A DNA stretch of 64,000 nt, from NCBI RefSeq assembly GCF_001280435.1, contig NZ_LBIP01000013.1, positions 930,001-994,000 of the forward strand, written 5' to 3'. The DNA comes from Mangrovimonas xylaniphaga (lineage in GTDB: Bacteria; Bacteroidota; Bacteroidia; Flavobacteriales; Flavobacteriaceae). Under the pieces are notes generated by a model. It was given only the letters and a program-made list of their open reading frames with translations, had not been told where the DNA came from and searched no databases. The translations under genes and the position numbers were made by a program. Of this stretch, positions 45,897-56,822 are shown one piece after another; the first letter of the stretch is position 1, and every line of letters begins with the position of its first letter.

Positions 45897-46427
45897 TTAT
45901 GCCGACAAAGATAACAACTTTAGCATAGTTTTATAGTTTCTTGCTGTGGCAGTAACCTTTAATTTCCGTTCAAAGAAATTATTACTGTATTTGGCTCTTC
46001 CATAACCTGTAGCACAATAAAAATAGATGCAATCTCCTATTATGACAAATTCTTCATTGGGATAAGATACTTGCGAAGCTTCCGCTACCAATGTTTCATC
46101 CGGGGTTTCAAATAACAAGGTGAAATAGCTGTTTTGTTTTTTCTCTTCGGAAAAAGGGCAAGCATCAAAAACCTGTTGCAATTTCTCCGGTGACACCATC
46201 AAAACAGGGACCTCAAAACCAAACTCCGATTGAATGGCAGATTGAATTTTCTCCTGCAAATTCAAAAGATTGGCTTCTGAAGACTTAAAAACCACATTCC
46301 CGCTTTGAATATACGTTTGCACCTCTTCCAAACCGGAAACCGTTAGAAGTTCCCTCAATTGGGCCATGGGAACTTTTTTCTGTCCGCTCACGTTAATCCC
46401 TCTTAATAATGCAATGTAAGTGTTCAT
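45897..46427 (-). CDS. DUF1697 domain protein
   Basis: The 176-residue protein matches DUF1697: TYIALLRGINVSGQKKVPMAQLRELL, VQTYIQSGNVVFKSSE, FGFEVPVLMVSPEKL, and the terminal SNNFFERKLKVTATARNYKTM. Function is unknown. It is cytosolic and without known catalytic motifs. The ATG overlaps the stop of the flavoprotein gene by four nt, indicating co-translation. Its neighbour downstream is mvaD at ten nt, so it may be in the same transcript. Confidence 0.93.
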   Translation of the reverse strand: MNTYIALLRGINVSGQKKVPMAQLRELLTVSGLEEVQTYIQSGNVVFKSSEANLLNLQEKIQSAIQSEFGFEVPVLMVSPEKLQQVFDACPFSEEKKQNSYFTLLFETPDETLVAEASQVSYPNEEFVIIGDCIYFYCATGYGRAKYSNNFFERKLKVTATARNYKTMLKLLSLSA

Positions 46428-47653
46428 GATGATATCGCTTTAGATGCTAAATAAGCCCCTGTCCAAGCATTCTGAAAATTGAAACCTCCTGTAACCGCAT
46501 CAATATTCAACACTTCCCCTGCAAAAAAGAGTCCCGGAAACAACTTGCTTTCAAAGGTCTTAAAATTGACTTCTTTCAAATCTACACCTCCTGCCGTTAC
46601 AAACTCATCTTTAAACGTGCTTTTGCCATCTACTTCAAAAACGGCTTTGGTAAGTTGTGAAGCCAATGCTTCCAATTGTTCCTTATTCAAATCGGCCCAA
46701 CGGGTATCAGGATTGATATTGGCTGCCAATACCAACTGTTGCCACAAACGTTTGGGCAATTCATATTGCGCCAATTTATAGACTGTTTTTTTTGCCAAAG
46801 ATTGCTTCAAATCCTTCAACATTGCCAAGCAATCTTCAAAAGATTGTTTTATAAAATTGACTTCTATTTGAAATTGATAGTTCTTTTCTGCCAACTCAAG
46901 GGCCCCAAAAGCCGAGAGTTTTAAAATTGAAGGCGCGCTCATGCCCCAATGGGTAATTAATAAGGGGCCCTCACTCCTTAAATCGGAATCCAAAACGTTT
47001 ACTTCCACATCCAAAGCGACCACTCCAGGGATGTCTGCAATGCGTTTATCTTTTATATTGAAAGTAAACAAAGAGGGTACCGGAGCAACCACAGTATGTC
47101 CTAAGCGCTCCAAAAGTTTCCAAAACTTCACGCTGCTTCCTGTGGCTATCAAAAGTTTATCGCAAACGAAGTCCATGTCCTTAGTTTGCACTTTAAAACC
47201 TTCCGTTTCACAATCAACACTCTTTTCAACATCCAAACTGGTTACGTTTTGACTGTAAAGTACTTCAATCCCGTATTTTTCGGCTTCGGATAAAAAACAA
47301 TTGATTATGGTTTGTGAAGAATCGGAAACCGGAAACATCCTTCCGTCCTCTTCAATTTTAAGTTCCACACCTCGTTTTTCAAACCATTCAATGGTATCGC
47401 CTGTCATAAATTGATGAAACGGCCCCAAAAGCTCCTTTTCACCTCTAGGATAATTCAACACCAATTCCTGCGGAATGAACTCTGCATGGGTGAGGTTGCA
47501 CCTCCCTCCACCAGATACTTTCACCTTTTGAAGACCTTCCTTATTCTTTTCCAGAATACAGATTTGTAGTGAAGGATTTTGCTCTGCAATATTGATGGCC
47601 GCAAAAAAACCAGCTGCACCACCTCCCACTATAATGACGTCGAAATGCCTCAT
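46424..47653 (-). CDS. HI0933/YhiN-family NAD(P)/FAD-dependent oxidoreductase
   Basis: The 409-residue flavoprotein starts with a Rossmann FAD motif, IIVGGGAAGFFAAINIAEQ. The family hallmarks VSGGGRCNLTHAEF and the C-terminal FAGEVLNIDAVTGGFNFQNAWTGAYLA are present. Family members include BaiN, linked to bile-acid dehydroxylation in gut bacteria, but here the role is unknown. It overlaps both neighbours by four nt (TesB stop and DUF1697 start), so the three genes form an operon. Confidence 0.92.
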   Translation of the reverse strand: MRHFDVIIVGGGAAGFFAAINIAEQNPSLQICILEKNKEGLQKVKVSGGGRCNLTHAEFIPQELVLNYPRGEKELLGPFHQFMTGDTIEWFEKRGVELKIEEDGRMFPVSDSSQTIINCFLSEAEKYGIEVLYSQNVTSLDVEKSVDCETEGFKVQTKDMDFVCDKLLIATGSSVKFWKLLERLGHTVVAPVPSLFTFNIKDKRIADIPGVVALDVEVNVLDSDLRSEGPLLITHWGMSAPSILKLSAFGALELAEKNYQFQIEVNFIKQSFEDCLAMLKDLKQSLAKKTVYKLAQYELPKRLWQQLVLAANINPDTRWADLNKEQLEALASQLTKAVFEVDGKSTFKDEFVTAGGVDLKEVNFKTFESKLFPGLFFAGEVLNIDAVTGGFNFQNAWTGAYLASKAISS

Positions 47654-48516
47654 TTTTTTAAAGGACGCATTAAACCTTCTTGGGCTACAGAAGCCACCAA
47701 TTTCCCATCTCTGGTAAAAATATTTCCTTTGGCAAACCCTCTGGCATTGGACGCATTCGGCGACTCAATGGCATAAAGCAACCAATCGTCAAAATCAAAA
47801 TCCCTAAAATACCACATGGAATGATCCAAACTAGCCGTTTGTGTATTCCCCCAATGAGCTTTACTGGCATGCCTGTTCATAGCGGCAGCCAAAATATTAT
47901 AATCGGAAATATAGGTTAGAATCTGTTGTTTTTGGGACAGATCCAAGTTGGAACTGTCTCCCTTCAGCTTAAACCAAACATTGGTGGAAGGCGGCAAATC
48001 TTTTTTATTGAATGGGTCTACAACCTCAACAGGTTTAAATTCTATAGGCCGCTCAATTTGCAAAAAGCCTTTAGTCCTTGGCGGAATCGCTTCGCCAAAC
48101 TGCTCCAACATATCACTCCAACTCAACAATTCCTCTGGCTGTTTAATATTCTTCGGAATTTCAATTTGATGATCGTAACCTTCCTCCCTTTTATGAAAAG
48201 AAGCCGATAAAATAAAAATAACCGTTCCGTTCTGGCTAGCTGTAACACGTCTTACCGAGAAACTTCCACCGTCCCTCATACTACCAACATCATAAGTTAT
48301 GGGCAATTCCAAATTACCAGCTTCCAAAAAATAGGCGTGCATAGAATGCAATACTCGCTGATTGGTAATTGTGCGGTACGCAGCATTTATGGCCTGGGCC
48401 AACACCTGACCTCCAAACACATTGGGACTCCCAACAGTTTTACTAAGACCTTGAAATTGGTTTTCAGAATTCGAATCTAAATGGAGTAATTGTAATAAGT
48501 CGTTTACTGAAGTCAT
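47650..48516 (-). CDS. tesB: Acyl-CoA thioesterase II (TesB type)
   Basis: The protein has 288 residues from the ATG at 48514-48516; a TTG nine codons upstream has no support. It contains two hotdog domains. Markers are VFGGQVLAQAINAAYRTI, LHSMHAYFLEAGN, the conserved FSVRRVTASQNG, and the C-terminal SLDHSMWYFRDFDFDDWLLYAIESPNASNARGFAKGNIFTRDGKLVASVAQEGLMR. It hydrolyses acyl-CoA thioesters in the cytosol. It overlaps the flavoprotein gene by four nt. Confidence 0.94.
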   Translation of the reverse strand: MTSVNDLLQLLHLDSNSENQFQGLSKTVGSPNVFGGQVLAQAINAAYRTITNQRVLHSMHAYFLEAGNLELPITYDVGSMRDGGSFSVRRVTASQNGTVIFILSASFHKREEGYDHQIEIPKNIKQPEELLSWSDMLEQFGEAIPPRTKGFLQIERPIEFKPVEVVDPFNKKDLPPSTNVWFKLKGDSSNLDLSQKQQILTYISDYNILAAAMNRHASKAHWGNTQTASLDHSMWYFRDFDFDDWLLYAIESPNASNARGFAKGNIFTRDGKLVASVAQEGLMRPLKK

Positions 48517-48573
48517 ACGATTGGCTTTAAAGACACTTGGCAAAGGTCTTAAAAAATACGCAAAACCCTACAA

Positions 48574-49122
48574 TTAAGTCTTAGACTTCAATTTAGACTG
48601 AAACATTTGTCTTAATTTGGACAATTTTGGAGCAATCACAAAACTGCAATACCCCTGATCGGGATTATTACGATAATAATTCTGATGGTAGTCCTCTGCT
48701 TTATGGAATGTTTGCAACTCAGTAATTTCAGTTACGATCGGAGATTCAAAATACTGCGCCATATCTCGCAGCACCTCTTCAGCCTTTTGTTTTTGATGAT
48801 CGTCATGATAAAAAATCACCGAACGATACTGCGTCCCAACATCAGCGCCTTGTTGGTTCAAAGTTGTTGGGTTGTGAGTGGTCATGAAGACTTCCAAAAG
48901 TTCCTTAAATGAAATTTTAGAAGGATTGAATGTTACTTGCACCACTTCGGCATGCCCCGTCAAACCAGAGCAGACCTCCCGATAGGTTGGAGTTCCTGGA
49001 ACGGTTCCACCCATATACCCTGAAACAACGGCCTCAACGCCATCAAGCTCCTGAAACACAGCTTCGGTACACCAAAAACATCCGCCACCCAAAGTGGCTA
49101 TTTCATATTGATTATTATTCAT
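48574..49122 (-). CDS. msrA: Peptide-methionine (S)-S-oxide reductase MsrA
   Basis: The 182-residue enzyme repairs oxidised methionine. The catalytic motif is GGCFWCTEAVF with Cys near residue 17. Further markers are YMGGTVPGTPTYREVCSGLTGHAEVVQV, HNPTTLNQQGADVGTQYRSVIFY and the terminal HQNYYRNNPDQGYCSFVIAPKL. No signal peptide, so it is cytosolic. It lies between the tesB gene (57 nt) and the amylase operon (64 nt). Confidence 0.96.
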   Translation of the reverse strand: MNNNQYEIATLGGGCFWCTEAVFQELDGVEAVVSGYMGGTVPGTPTYREVCSGLTGHAEVVQVTFNPSKISFKELLEVFMTTHNPTTLNQQGADVGTQYRSVIFYHDDHQKQKAEEVLRDMAQYFESPIVTEITELQTFHKAEDYHQNYYRNNPDQGYCSFVIAPKLSKLRQMFQSKLKSKT

Positions 49123-49186
49123 TCTATAATTTCACATACTCCCCCACCTTTTACCTAGGCCATTTTACATTAAAGAGGTAAATTAA

Positions 49187-50845
49187 TTAGTTTTTTTCCA
49201 ATAATACAGTATCAAAATTGGAATCTACAGTTACTTTTCCAGATACAACCGTAACCTCTTGATTCGAATAAAAATCATATAAGGTTTCACCCTCTGCAAA
49301 GATATTTGACACATTCAATTCCTTTGGTCCTTTATTCAAATAAATGCCAACAACCACCTTATCTTTAAACCCATCTTTAGAATAGGTTCTGGCAAACACA
49401 TAAGGTTCTTTGGATAACATTTGGTGTGTTCCGGCTCCTACTGCAGGATGATTTCTTCTGAATTGTCCCAATTTTTGCCAATGGGCTAAAATAGTTGCTG
49501 TCTTAGGGTTACTTTGTAAATCTCCCCAATTCATAAAAGACCTTAAAGTAGCATCTCCCTGGGTTCCTTCAATCACTAATGGTCTCGCCAATTCATCCCC
49601 ATAATACACTTGGGAAGCTCCTGGGCACAACAGCAACCTATTGGCTGTCTCAAAAGGTTTTTCTCTCTTTGGATCGAACGGCTGAGCGTCGTCATGGGAA
49701 CTCATATAATTGAGCACACTATAGCCTTTCAAAACAGAATTCAAGCTATCTGAGTACTTTTTGAACATACTCTCATAGTTCATTTGCTTGGCATTCCATT
49801 TCGCTTCAAAATTGATTAGACTATTAAAGGCCTGATCAAAGTAGTTGACTTTTTGATCTCCAAAATCGAAGTATTTTCCACCACTAATCCCGTAATTATA
49901 CACCTCTCCAATTAAGTAAAACTCATTATCATCCAATACTTTTTCTGGATGGCTCATTCTCCATTGAGCAAAGGCATAATCGCATTCTTTTTTAAATTCT
50001 TGCCAAACATAAGGCTCGGTGTGCTTTACAGTATCCACCCTATAGCCATCTATCCCGAATTCGGTGATGTAATCGGTGAGCCATTTCATGATATAAAAAC
50101 GAGGTGCTCTTGGATGACCTGTTCTTTCAAAAAAGGCTTCCAACTCTGCCACTTCTTCTTCATAACGCCCTTCGGCCTTCCATTTTTCTACAAGTTGCGG
50201 AGGCAACTCAACATCGTCATTACTTTCAGTTCTAATATCCGGAAGATTAGCCACCAAAGTGCATTCAACAGTAGTTCCATAATCTTTATAGGAACATTGC
50301 GGATTGGTCCGCACCCAAGTATCTGGCCAAACAGGATCCATATTTGTCACTGGCCCCGTATGGTTAATGACAGCATCCAACAAAATACGAATACCATGTT
50401 CGTGAGCCACCTTTACCAATTCATGCAAATCTTCCTTGGTTCCAAAATTAGGATCCAAAGCCGACCAATCTTTGGTCCAATAACCATGAAAAGCATAGGT
50501 AGTTCCTGTGCCTTCATTATTACTTCCATGTATCTGCTCCACTATCGGAGTCATCCAAATGGCATTAATGCCCAAATCTGTAAAATAGCCTTCTTCTATT
50601 TTTTGGATGACACCTCTCAAATCACCTCCTTCGAAACCACGAAGAAAACCGGTAACATTGTTACGACCAAAATTGACATCGTTTGAAGGGTCACCATTAT
50701 TGAAACGATCGGTCAATAGGAAATAGACATTGGCCGCTTCCCATACAAATGGAGCTTCGGGCTTTACAGTTAAAGTCTCAACTTTTTTCTCTTGACAATT
50801 CATCATTAAAATTGATAGACCTAAGATACATAGAAAGTGTTTCAT
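49187..50845 (-). CDS. GH13 alpha-amylase family lipoprotein (last gene of operon)
   Basis: The 552-residue protein has a lipoprotein signal (ILGLSILMMNCQEKK; Cys near residue 17). A catalytic TIM barrel with conserved GH13 regions follows: I DAVINH, II GYRVDTVKH (nucleophile Asp), III IGEVYNYG (acid Glu) and IV MSSHDD. It is probably a surface or periplasm-facing alpha-amylase (SusG-like) that cuts starch or maltodextrin. It is the last gene of the maltodextrin operon, three nt after the second amylase gene. No CBM is visible. Confidence 0.92.
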   Translation of the reverse strand: MKHFLCILGLSILMMNCQEKKVETLTVKPEAPFVWEAANVYFLLTDRFNNGDPSNDVNFGRNNVTGFLRGFEGGDLRGVIQKIEEGYFTDLGINAIWMTPIVEQIHGSNNEGTGTTYAFHGYWTKDWSALDPNFGTKEDLHELVKVAHEHGIRILLDAVINHTGPVTNMDPVWPDTWVRTNPQCSYKDYGTTVECTLVANLPDIRTESNDDVELPPQLVEKWKAEGRYEEEVAELEAFFERTGHPRAPRFYIMKWLTDYITEFGIDGYRVDTVKHTEPYVWQEFKKECDYAFAQWRMSHPEKVLDDNEFYLIGEVYNYGISGGKYFDFGDQKVNYFDQAFNSLINFEAKWNAKQMNYESMFKKYSDSLNSVLKGYSVLNYMSSHDDAQPFDPKREKPFETANRLLLCPGASQVYYGDELARPLVIEGTQGDATLRSFMNWGDLQSNPKTATILAHWQKLGQFRRNHPAVGAGTHQMLSKEPYVFARTYSKDGFKDKVVVGIYLNKGPKELNVSNIFAEGETLYDFYSNQEVTVVSGKVTVDSNFDTVLLEKN

Positions 50846-50848
50846 AAA

Positions 50849-52735
50849 CTACTGTAATTTAAGAATAAAAGACTGCAATGGTTTCAATGGAATTCTTGTC
50901 GTGGCACTGGAATCCGAGACATGCAATGTCGTTTCAAAATCATTATAAAGTTGATCTTTCAAATTGTAATCACCCGCTTGTAATTGCCATTTTTGCCTAA
51001 CAGACTCTGGTAATTTCAAATCGAATTCCGTACCGAAATAAGGATCGAAATTAGAGACAATTATCAATTTTTCATTAGCATTCCAACGCGCAAAAGAAAA
51101 TTGTTTCAAGCCATAGTGCTCGGTATGATGGGTATTGTATGTATGCAATTCTTCATACGCTCCCATTAAAGCGTCACTTGAAATTGTAAAATTCAGCAAA
51201 CGCTTGTAAAAATCACGCAATTCCAGCTCTTCAGGTGTCGACTTGCCTCCATCAAATTGTTTGTCGTTTACCCAACGCCTCAGGGTAGGGACACTTCCAT
51301 AATCAAAAATGGAAGTTCGGGAAGGATCCCCAAAACCTAAATCTTCAGCTCCCGGTTCTCCAAATTCCTGACCAAAATAAATCAAGGTTGGAGACGTACT
51401 GATGGTTGCGGATAGCACCATCGCCGGCTTTGCCTTTTGGGCATCTCCTGCAAATTCAGGGCTCGCAATACGCTGCTCGTCGTGGTTTTCCAAAAAGTGC
51501 AACATATGGTGTTCTATGTCGGACAAGTAGTCTTGAATTGGCGGAATATTATCGGTTTTGCCATGACCCTGCATGATATGCTTCAAAGTATCATACAACT
51601 GAACCTTGTCGTACAGATAGTCCATTTTCCCTTTATGGATATAGGCTCTATATAAATCTGGATTGTAAACCTCTGCCAATAAAAAGGCATCTGGATTTTT
51701 CATTTTTATGGCTGAATTCATATAGCTCCAGAATTCCACTGGAACCATTTCCGCCATATCATATCTAAAACCATCCACTCCCTTTTCCAACCAATACAAG
51801 GCAATATCCTTGAATTTCACCCAAGAATCCGGTAGTGTTTTATCTTTCCAAAATTGATAGTGCGCTTGGTAATCCTTATTTTCAAACCCTTCTGGCAACT
51901 CAGGAAAATCCTTATGTCCATCTGGACTTACCCCATAATTTATTTTTACAGTTTCGTACCAATCGTGAAAATTGGGCTGCGCCAAACGCGATCCATTTCC
52001 AGTCCACTTGGCCGGGTTTTCATCAAACTTACCATCTGACAAAGGATTCGGCTGCCCACCCAAAGGTTGGTAATTATTTTCGGGAACCGGCACTTTAAAA
52101 GCTTCTCCCGGGATGTAATAAAAATTGTTATTGACGCTATATGCTTTTGAGGTATCATCCTTAGCTCCGAAGCTTTCCACACCCTCAGGATTTGTGATGC
52201 TTTGATAGTTTCTTGCCACGTGATTAGGCACAATATCGATGATGAGTTTTAATCCATTTTTATGGGTACGCTCAATCAAGGCTTCAAATTCTTCCAAACG
52301 TTTGGAAACGTCTTCTGCCAAATCAGGATTCACATTATAATAATCCTTCACCGCATAAGGAGAGCCTGCCCGTCCTTTCACCACATCGGGATCGTCGTTG
52401 GATATTCCATAAGCGGTATAATCTGTGATGACATCATGGTGAGGCACGCCGGTATACCAAATATAGGTCACCCCTAAACCCTTAATTTCCTGAAGGGCTT
52501 TATCTGAAAAGTCATTAAATTTTCCAACACCATTTTCTTCAATGGTTCCCCAGGGCTTGTTGGTAGCGTTGGTATTCCCAAAGAGCCGTGTAAACACTTG
52601 ATAAACGACTTCTTTTTTAGGGGCATCAACTGAAATTGGTTGTGTTTCATTTGTCATAGGAGTCTCTTTTTTTTCCTTGCATCCCAAAACGAGAAGAAGC
52701 GCTACTGCAAAATAACATAAACGACTGAAAATCAT
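50849..52735 (-). CDS. GH13 alpha-amylase family lipoprotein
   Basis: The protein has 628 residues from the ATG at 52733-52735, which starts the lipoprotein signal (CYFAVALLLVLGCKEKK). The frame is open 27 codons further up but would destroy the signal. GH13 regions are I IVPNHVARNY, II GFRYDMAEM, III AEVYNPD and IV ENHDEQR. It probably degrades maltodextrin at the cell surface or in the periplasm. It is flanked by two other GH13 genes in one operon. Confidence 0.9.
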   Translation of the reverse strand: MIFSRLCYFAVALLLVLGCKEKKETPMTNETQPISVDAPKKEVVYQVFTRLFGNTNATNKPWGTIEENGVGKFNDFSDKALQEIKGLGVTYIWYTGVPHHDVITDYTAYGISNDDPDVVKGRAGSPYAVKDYYNVNPDLAEDVSKRLEEFEALIERTHKNGLKLIIDIVPNHVARNYQSITNPEGVESFGAKDDTSKAYSVNNNFYYIPGEAFKVPVPENNYQPLGGQPNPLSDGKFDENPAKWTGNGSRLAQPNFHDWYETVKINYGVSPDGHKDFPELPEGFENKDYQAHYQFWKDKTLPDSWVKFKDIALYWLEKGVDGFRYDMAEMVPVEFWSYMNSAIKMKNPDAFLLAEVYNPDLYRAYIHKGKMDYLYDKVQLYDTLKHIMQGHGKTDNIPPIQDYLSDIEHHMLHFLENHDEQRIASPEFAGDAQKAKPAMVLSATISTSPTLIYFGQEFGEPGAEDLGFGDPSRTSIFDYGSVPTLRRWVNDKQFDGGKSTPEELELRDFYKRLLNFTISSDALMGAYEELHTYNTHHTEHYGLKQFSFARWNANEKLIIVSNFDPYFGTEFDLKLPESVRQKWQLQAGDYNLKDQLYNDFETTLHVSDSSATTRIPLKPLQSFILKLQ

Positions 52736-52749
52736 AACCACAAAGTATT

Positions 52750-54654
52750 TTAAAATGTATTTAATGTTGATAAAAGCAGCATTCCCTTTGCAGGTAATGT
52801 TACATTTCTTCCCCAAACTATTTTTTCTTTGGAAAGAATGTTTGTCATAGATTTCCCTTCAAGTCCTAGTTCTGCAAAACGGTCCAAGCCAATAGTTTGC
52901 ACCGTGTCGTTTTTATTAATGATTAAAACCACCGTTTCATCCCCCAAGATTCTAGACAGTAAGTACACCCCATTTTCGGGAGCAAAATGCATAGTACTTC
53001 CCTCGTGAATGGCTTTACTTTGCTTGCGATAATTCATTAGGGATTTTACAAACTGCTGCATGTCTTTCTTCTCAGCAGACAAACTATTTCCTGTAAAGGC
53101 ATTCACTGCATCAGTATCCCAACCCCCAGGAAAATCTGTTCTAATCAGTCCATGATCATGAGGTTTGGCTGTGTTCTGCATGAGTATTTCCGTACCGTAG
53201 TACATCTGCAGCGTGCGAGGCATCAAAGCCATATAACTTAGCGCCATTTTTGTATGGGGAATGTTTTCCTTTAACTGGGTAAACACACGATCCATATCAT
53301 GATTATCTGGAAACACCATTATGGATTCTGGATTTGTGTAGACGAAATCGTTAGCCAATCCTTCATACATTTTCACCAAACCTGTTCCCCAAGTTTCTTC
53401 TTCATTCAAAGCTTTCACAATGGCTTCCTGCATAGGAAAATCCATCGTAGATTTTAAATGTGATTCGTAGCCTTGCTTATTAGGTGTTCCAGTTTGCCAA
53501 TATCTTACCAAGAGAGGATTGACGCTCCATTCTTCCCCAACAATATTTAAATTAGGGTATTCGGTCATGATGGCTCCGGCCCATTTCCCCATAAATTCCT
53601 TATCGGGATACGGGTAGGTATCCTGTCTGATACCTCCCAACTGAAGGGTTTCTACCCACCAGATATTGTTTTGGATAATATAATTAGCCATGAAAGGGTT
53701 GCGCTGGTTCAAATCTGGCATTGCAGGTACAAACCAACCTTCGCTCATTTCCTTTTTATCAATTTTGGAGGCGTACAAATCCTGATTGGTCGTACGTCTG
53801 TGATTGGAGTTCTTCACCTTTCCAGTAGCCTCATAAGCTTCTTGTTGGTTTACCCAATCCTTAAAAGGTAAGTCCTTCATCCACCAATGGTAACTTCCGC
53901 AATGGTTTGCTACCATGTCCATGATGAGTTTCATCCCCTTTTGAGATACTTGTTGTGAAAGTGTTTTGTAATCCTCCAAAGTCCCAAACCTTGGGTCTAC
54001 CTCATAAAAATCGGTAATGGCATAACCGTGATATGAAGATTCAGGCATATCGTTGGTCAACAAGGGCGTTGGCCAAATGGCGGTAAAGCCCACGCTTTCA
54101 ATATAATCCAAATGCTGAATAATCCCTTCAATATCCCCTCCATGTCGACCATAATCATTTTTACGATCTATGATTTTTTCATTCATATTGGCACGTACAT
54201 CATTAGATGTGTCGCCATTGGCAAAGCGATCAGGCGTAATCAAGTAAATGGCATCACTGCTGTTGAAACCTTCAAATTGCTCCGAAGACTTGTCACGTTG
54301 TTTCAGTTCATAAGTGATGCGTTCCTTTTCCTTTCTGCCATTTTTAAAGACGATATCAAAACTCCCTGCTTTCACAGAAGGCGCTATGTTCAAATCGATA
54401 AACAAATAATTGGGGCTATCGGCTTTATGGACTTTAACAATGGAAATTCCCGAAGCTTCTACACTCGGTGTAAGCTCACCAACATCTGGTCCCTTCACCA
54501 ATAATTGCACGGATGGGTTTTTAAAACCTACCCACCAATTGGGTGGTTCCACCCTTTCAATTTGAGCATTTGTAAAAAGACTCAGCCCAAGAAAAGCACC
54601 ACAAATAACTGTATGCTTTAGCCTTCCAAAAAATATCCCCAACACTTGTTTCAT
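52750..54654 (-). CDS. susA: GH13 neopullulanase/cyclomaltodextrinase-like enzyme (SusA type)
   Basis: The 634-residue protein has a signal peptide (TVICGAFLGLSLFTNAQ), then a beta-sandwich N-terminal domain (about 30-125; RVEPPNWWVGFKNPSVQLLVKG) typical of neopullulanase-type enzymes. The catalytic barrel has region I VANHCG, II GGIRQDTYPYPD, III VGEEWSVN and IV PDNHDMDR. SusA in Bacteroides is a periplasmic neopullulanase; this one probably cleaves maltodextrins after import. It is six nt from the GH97 gene in the same operon. Confidence 0.88.
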   Translation of the reverse strand: MKQVLGIFFGRLKHTVICGAFLGLSLFTNAQIERVEPPNWWVGFKNPSVQLLVKGPDVGELTPSVEASGISIVKVHKADSPNYLFIDLNIAPSVKAGSFDIVFKNGRKEKERITYELKQRDKSSEQFEGFNSSDAIYLITPDRFANGDTSNDVRANMNEKIIDRKNDYGRHGGDIEGIIQHLDYIESVGFTAIWPTPLLTNDMPESSYHGYAITDFYEVDPRFGTLEDYKTLSQQVSQKGMKLIMDMVANHCGSYHWWMKDLPFKDWVNQQEAYEATGKVKNSNHRRTTNQDLYASKIDKKEMSEGWFVPAMPDLNQRNPFMANYIIQNNIWWVETLQLGGIRQDTYPYPDKEFMGKWAGAIMTEYPNLNIVGEEWSVNPLLVRYWQTGTPNKQGYESHLKSTMDFPMQEAIVKALNEEETWGTGLVKMYEGLANDFVYTNPESIMVFPDNHDMDRVFTQLKENIPHTKMALSYMALMPRTLQMYYGTEILMQNTAKPHDHGLIRTDFPGGWDTDAVNAFTGNSLSAEKKDMQQFVKSLMNYRKQSKAIHEGSTMHFAPENGVYLLSRILGDETVVLIINKNDTVQTIGLDRFAELGLEGKSMTNILSKEKIVWGRNVTLPAKGMLLLSTLNTF

Positions 54655-54659
54655 GATTC

Positions 54660-56798
<2,139 letters not shown>

Positions 56799-56822
56799 TT
56801 ACTTTTTATTCCAAACTTTGGC

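Noticed and set aside
49949-50686. 245-codon frame on the strand opposite the last GH13 gene
   Set aside because: The GH13 gene on the minus strand has all four catalytic regions. The opposite frame has no recognisable domain, signal or start context.
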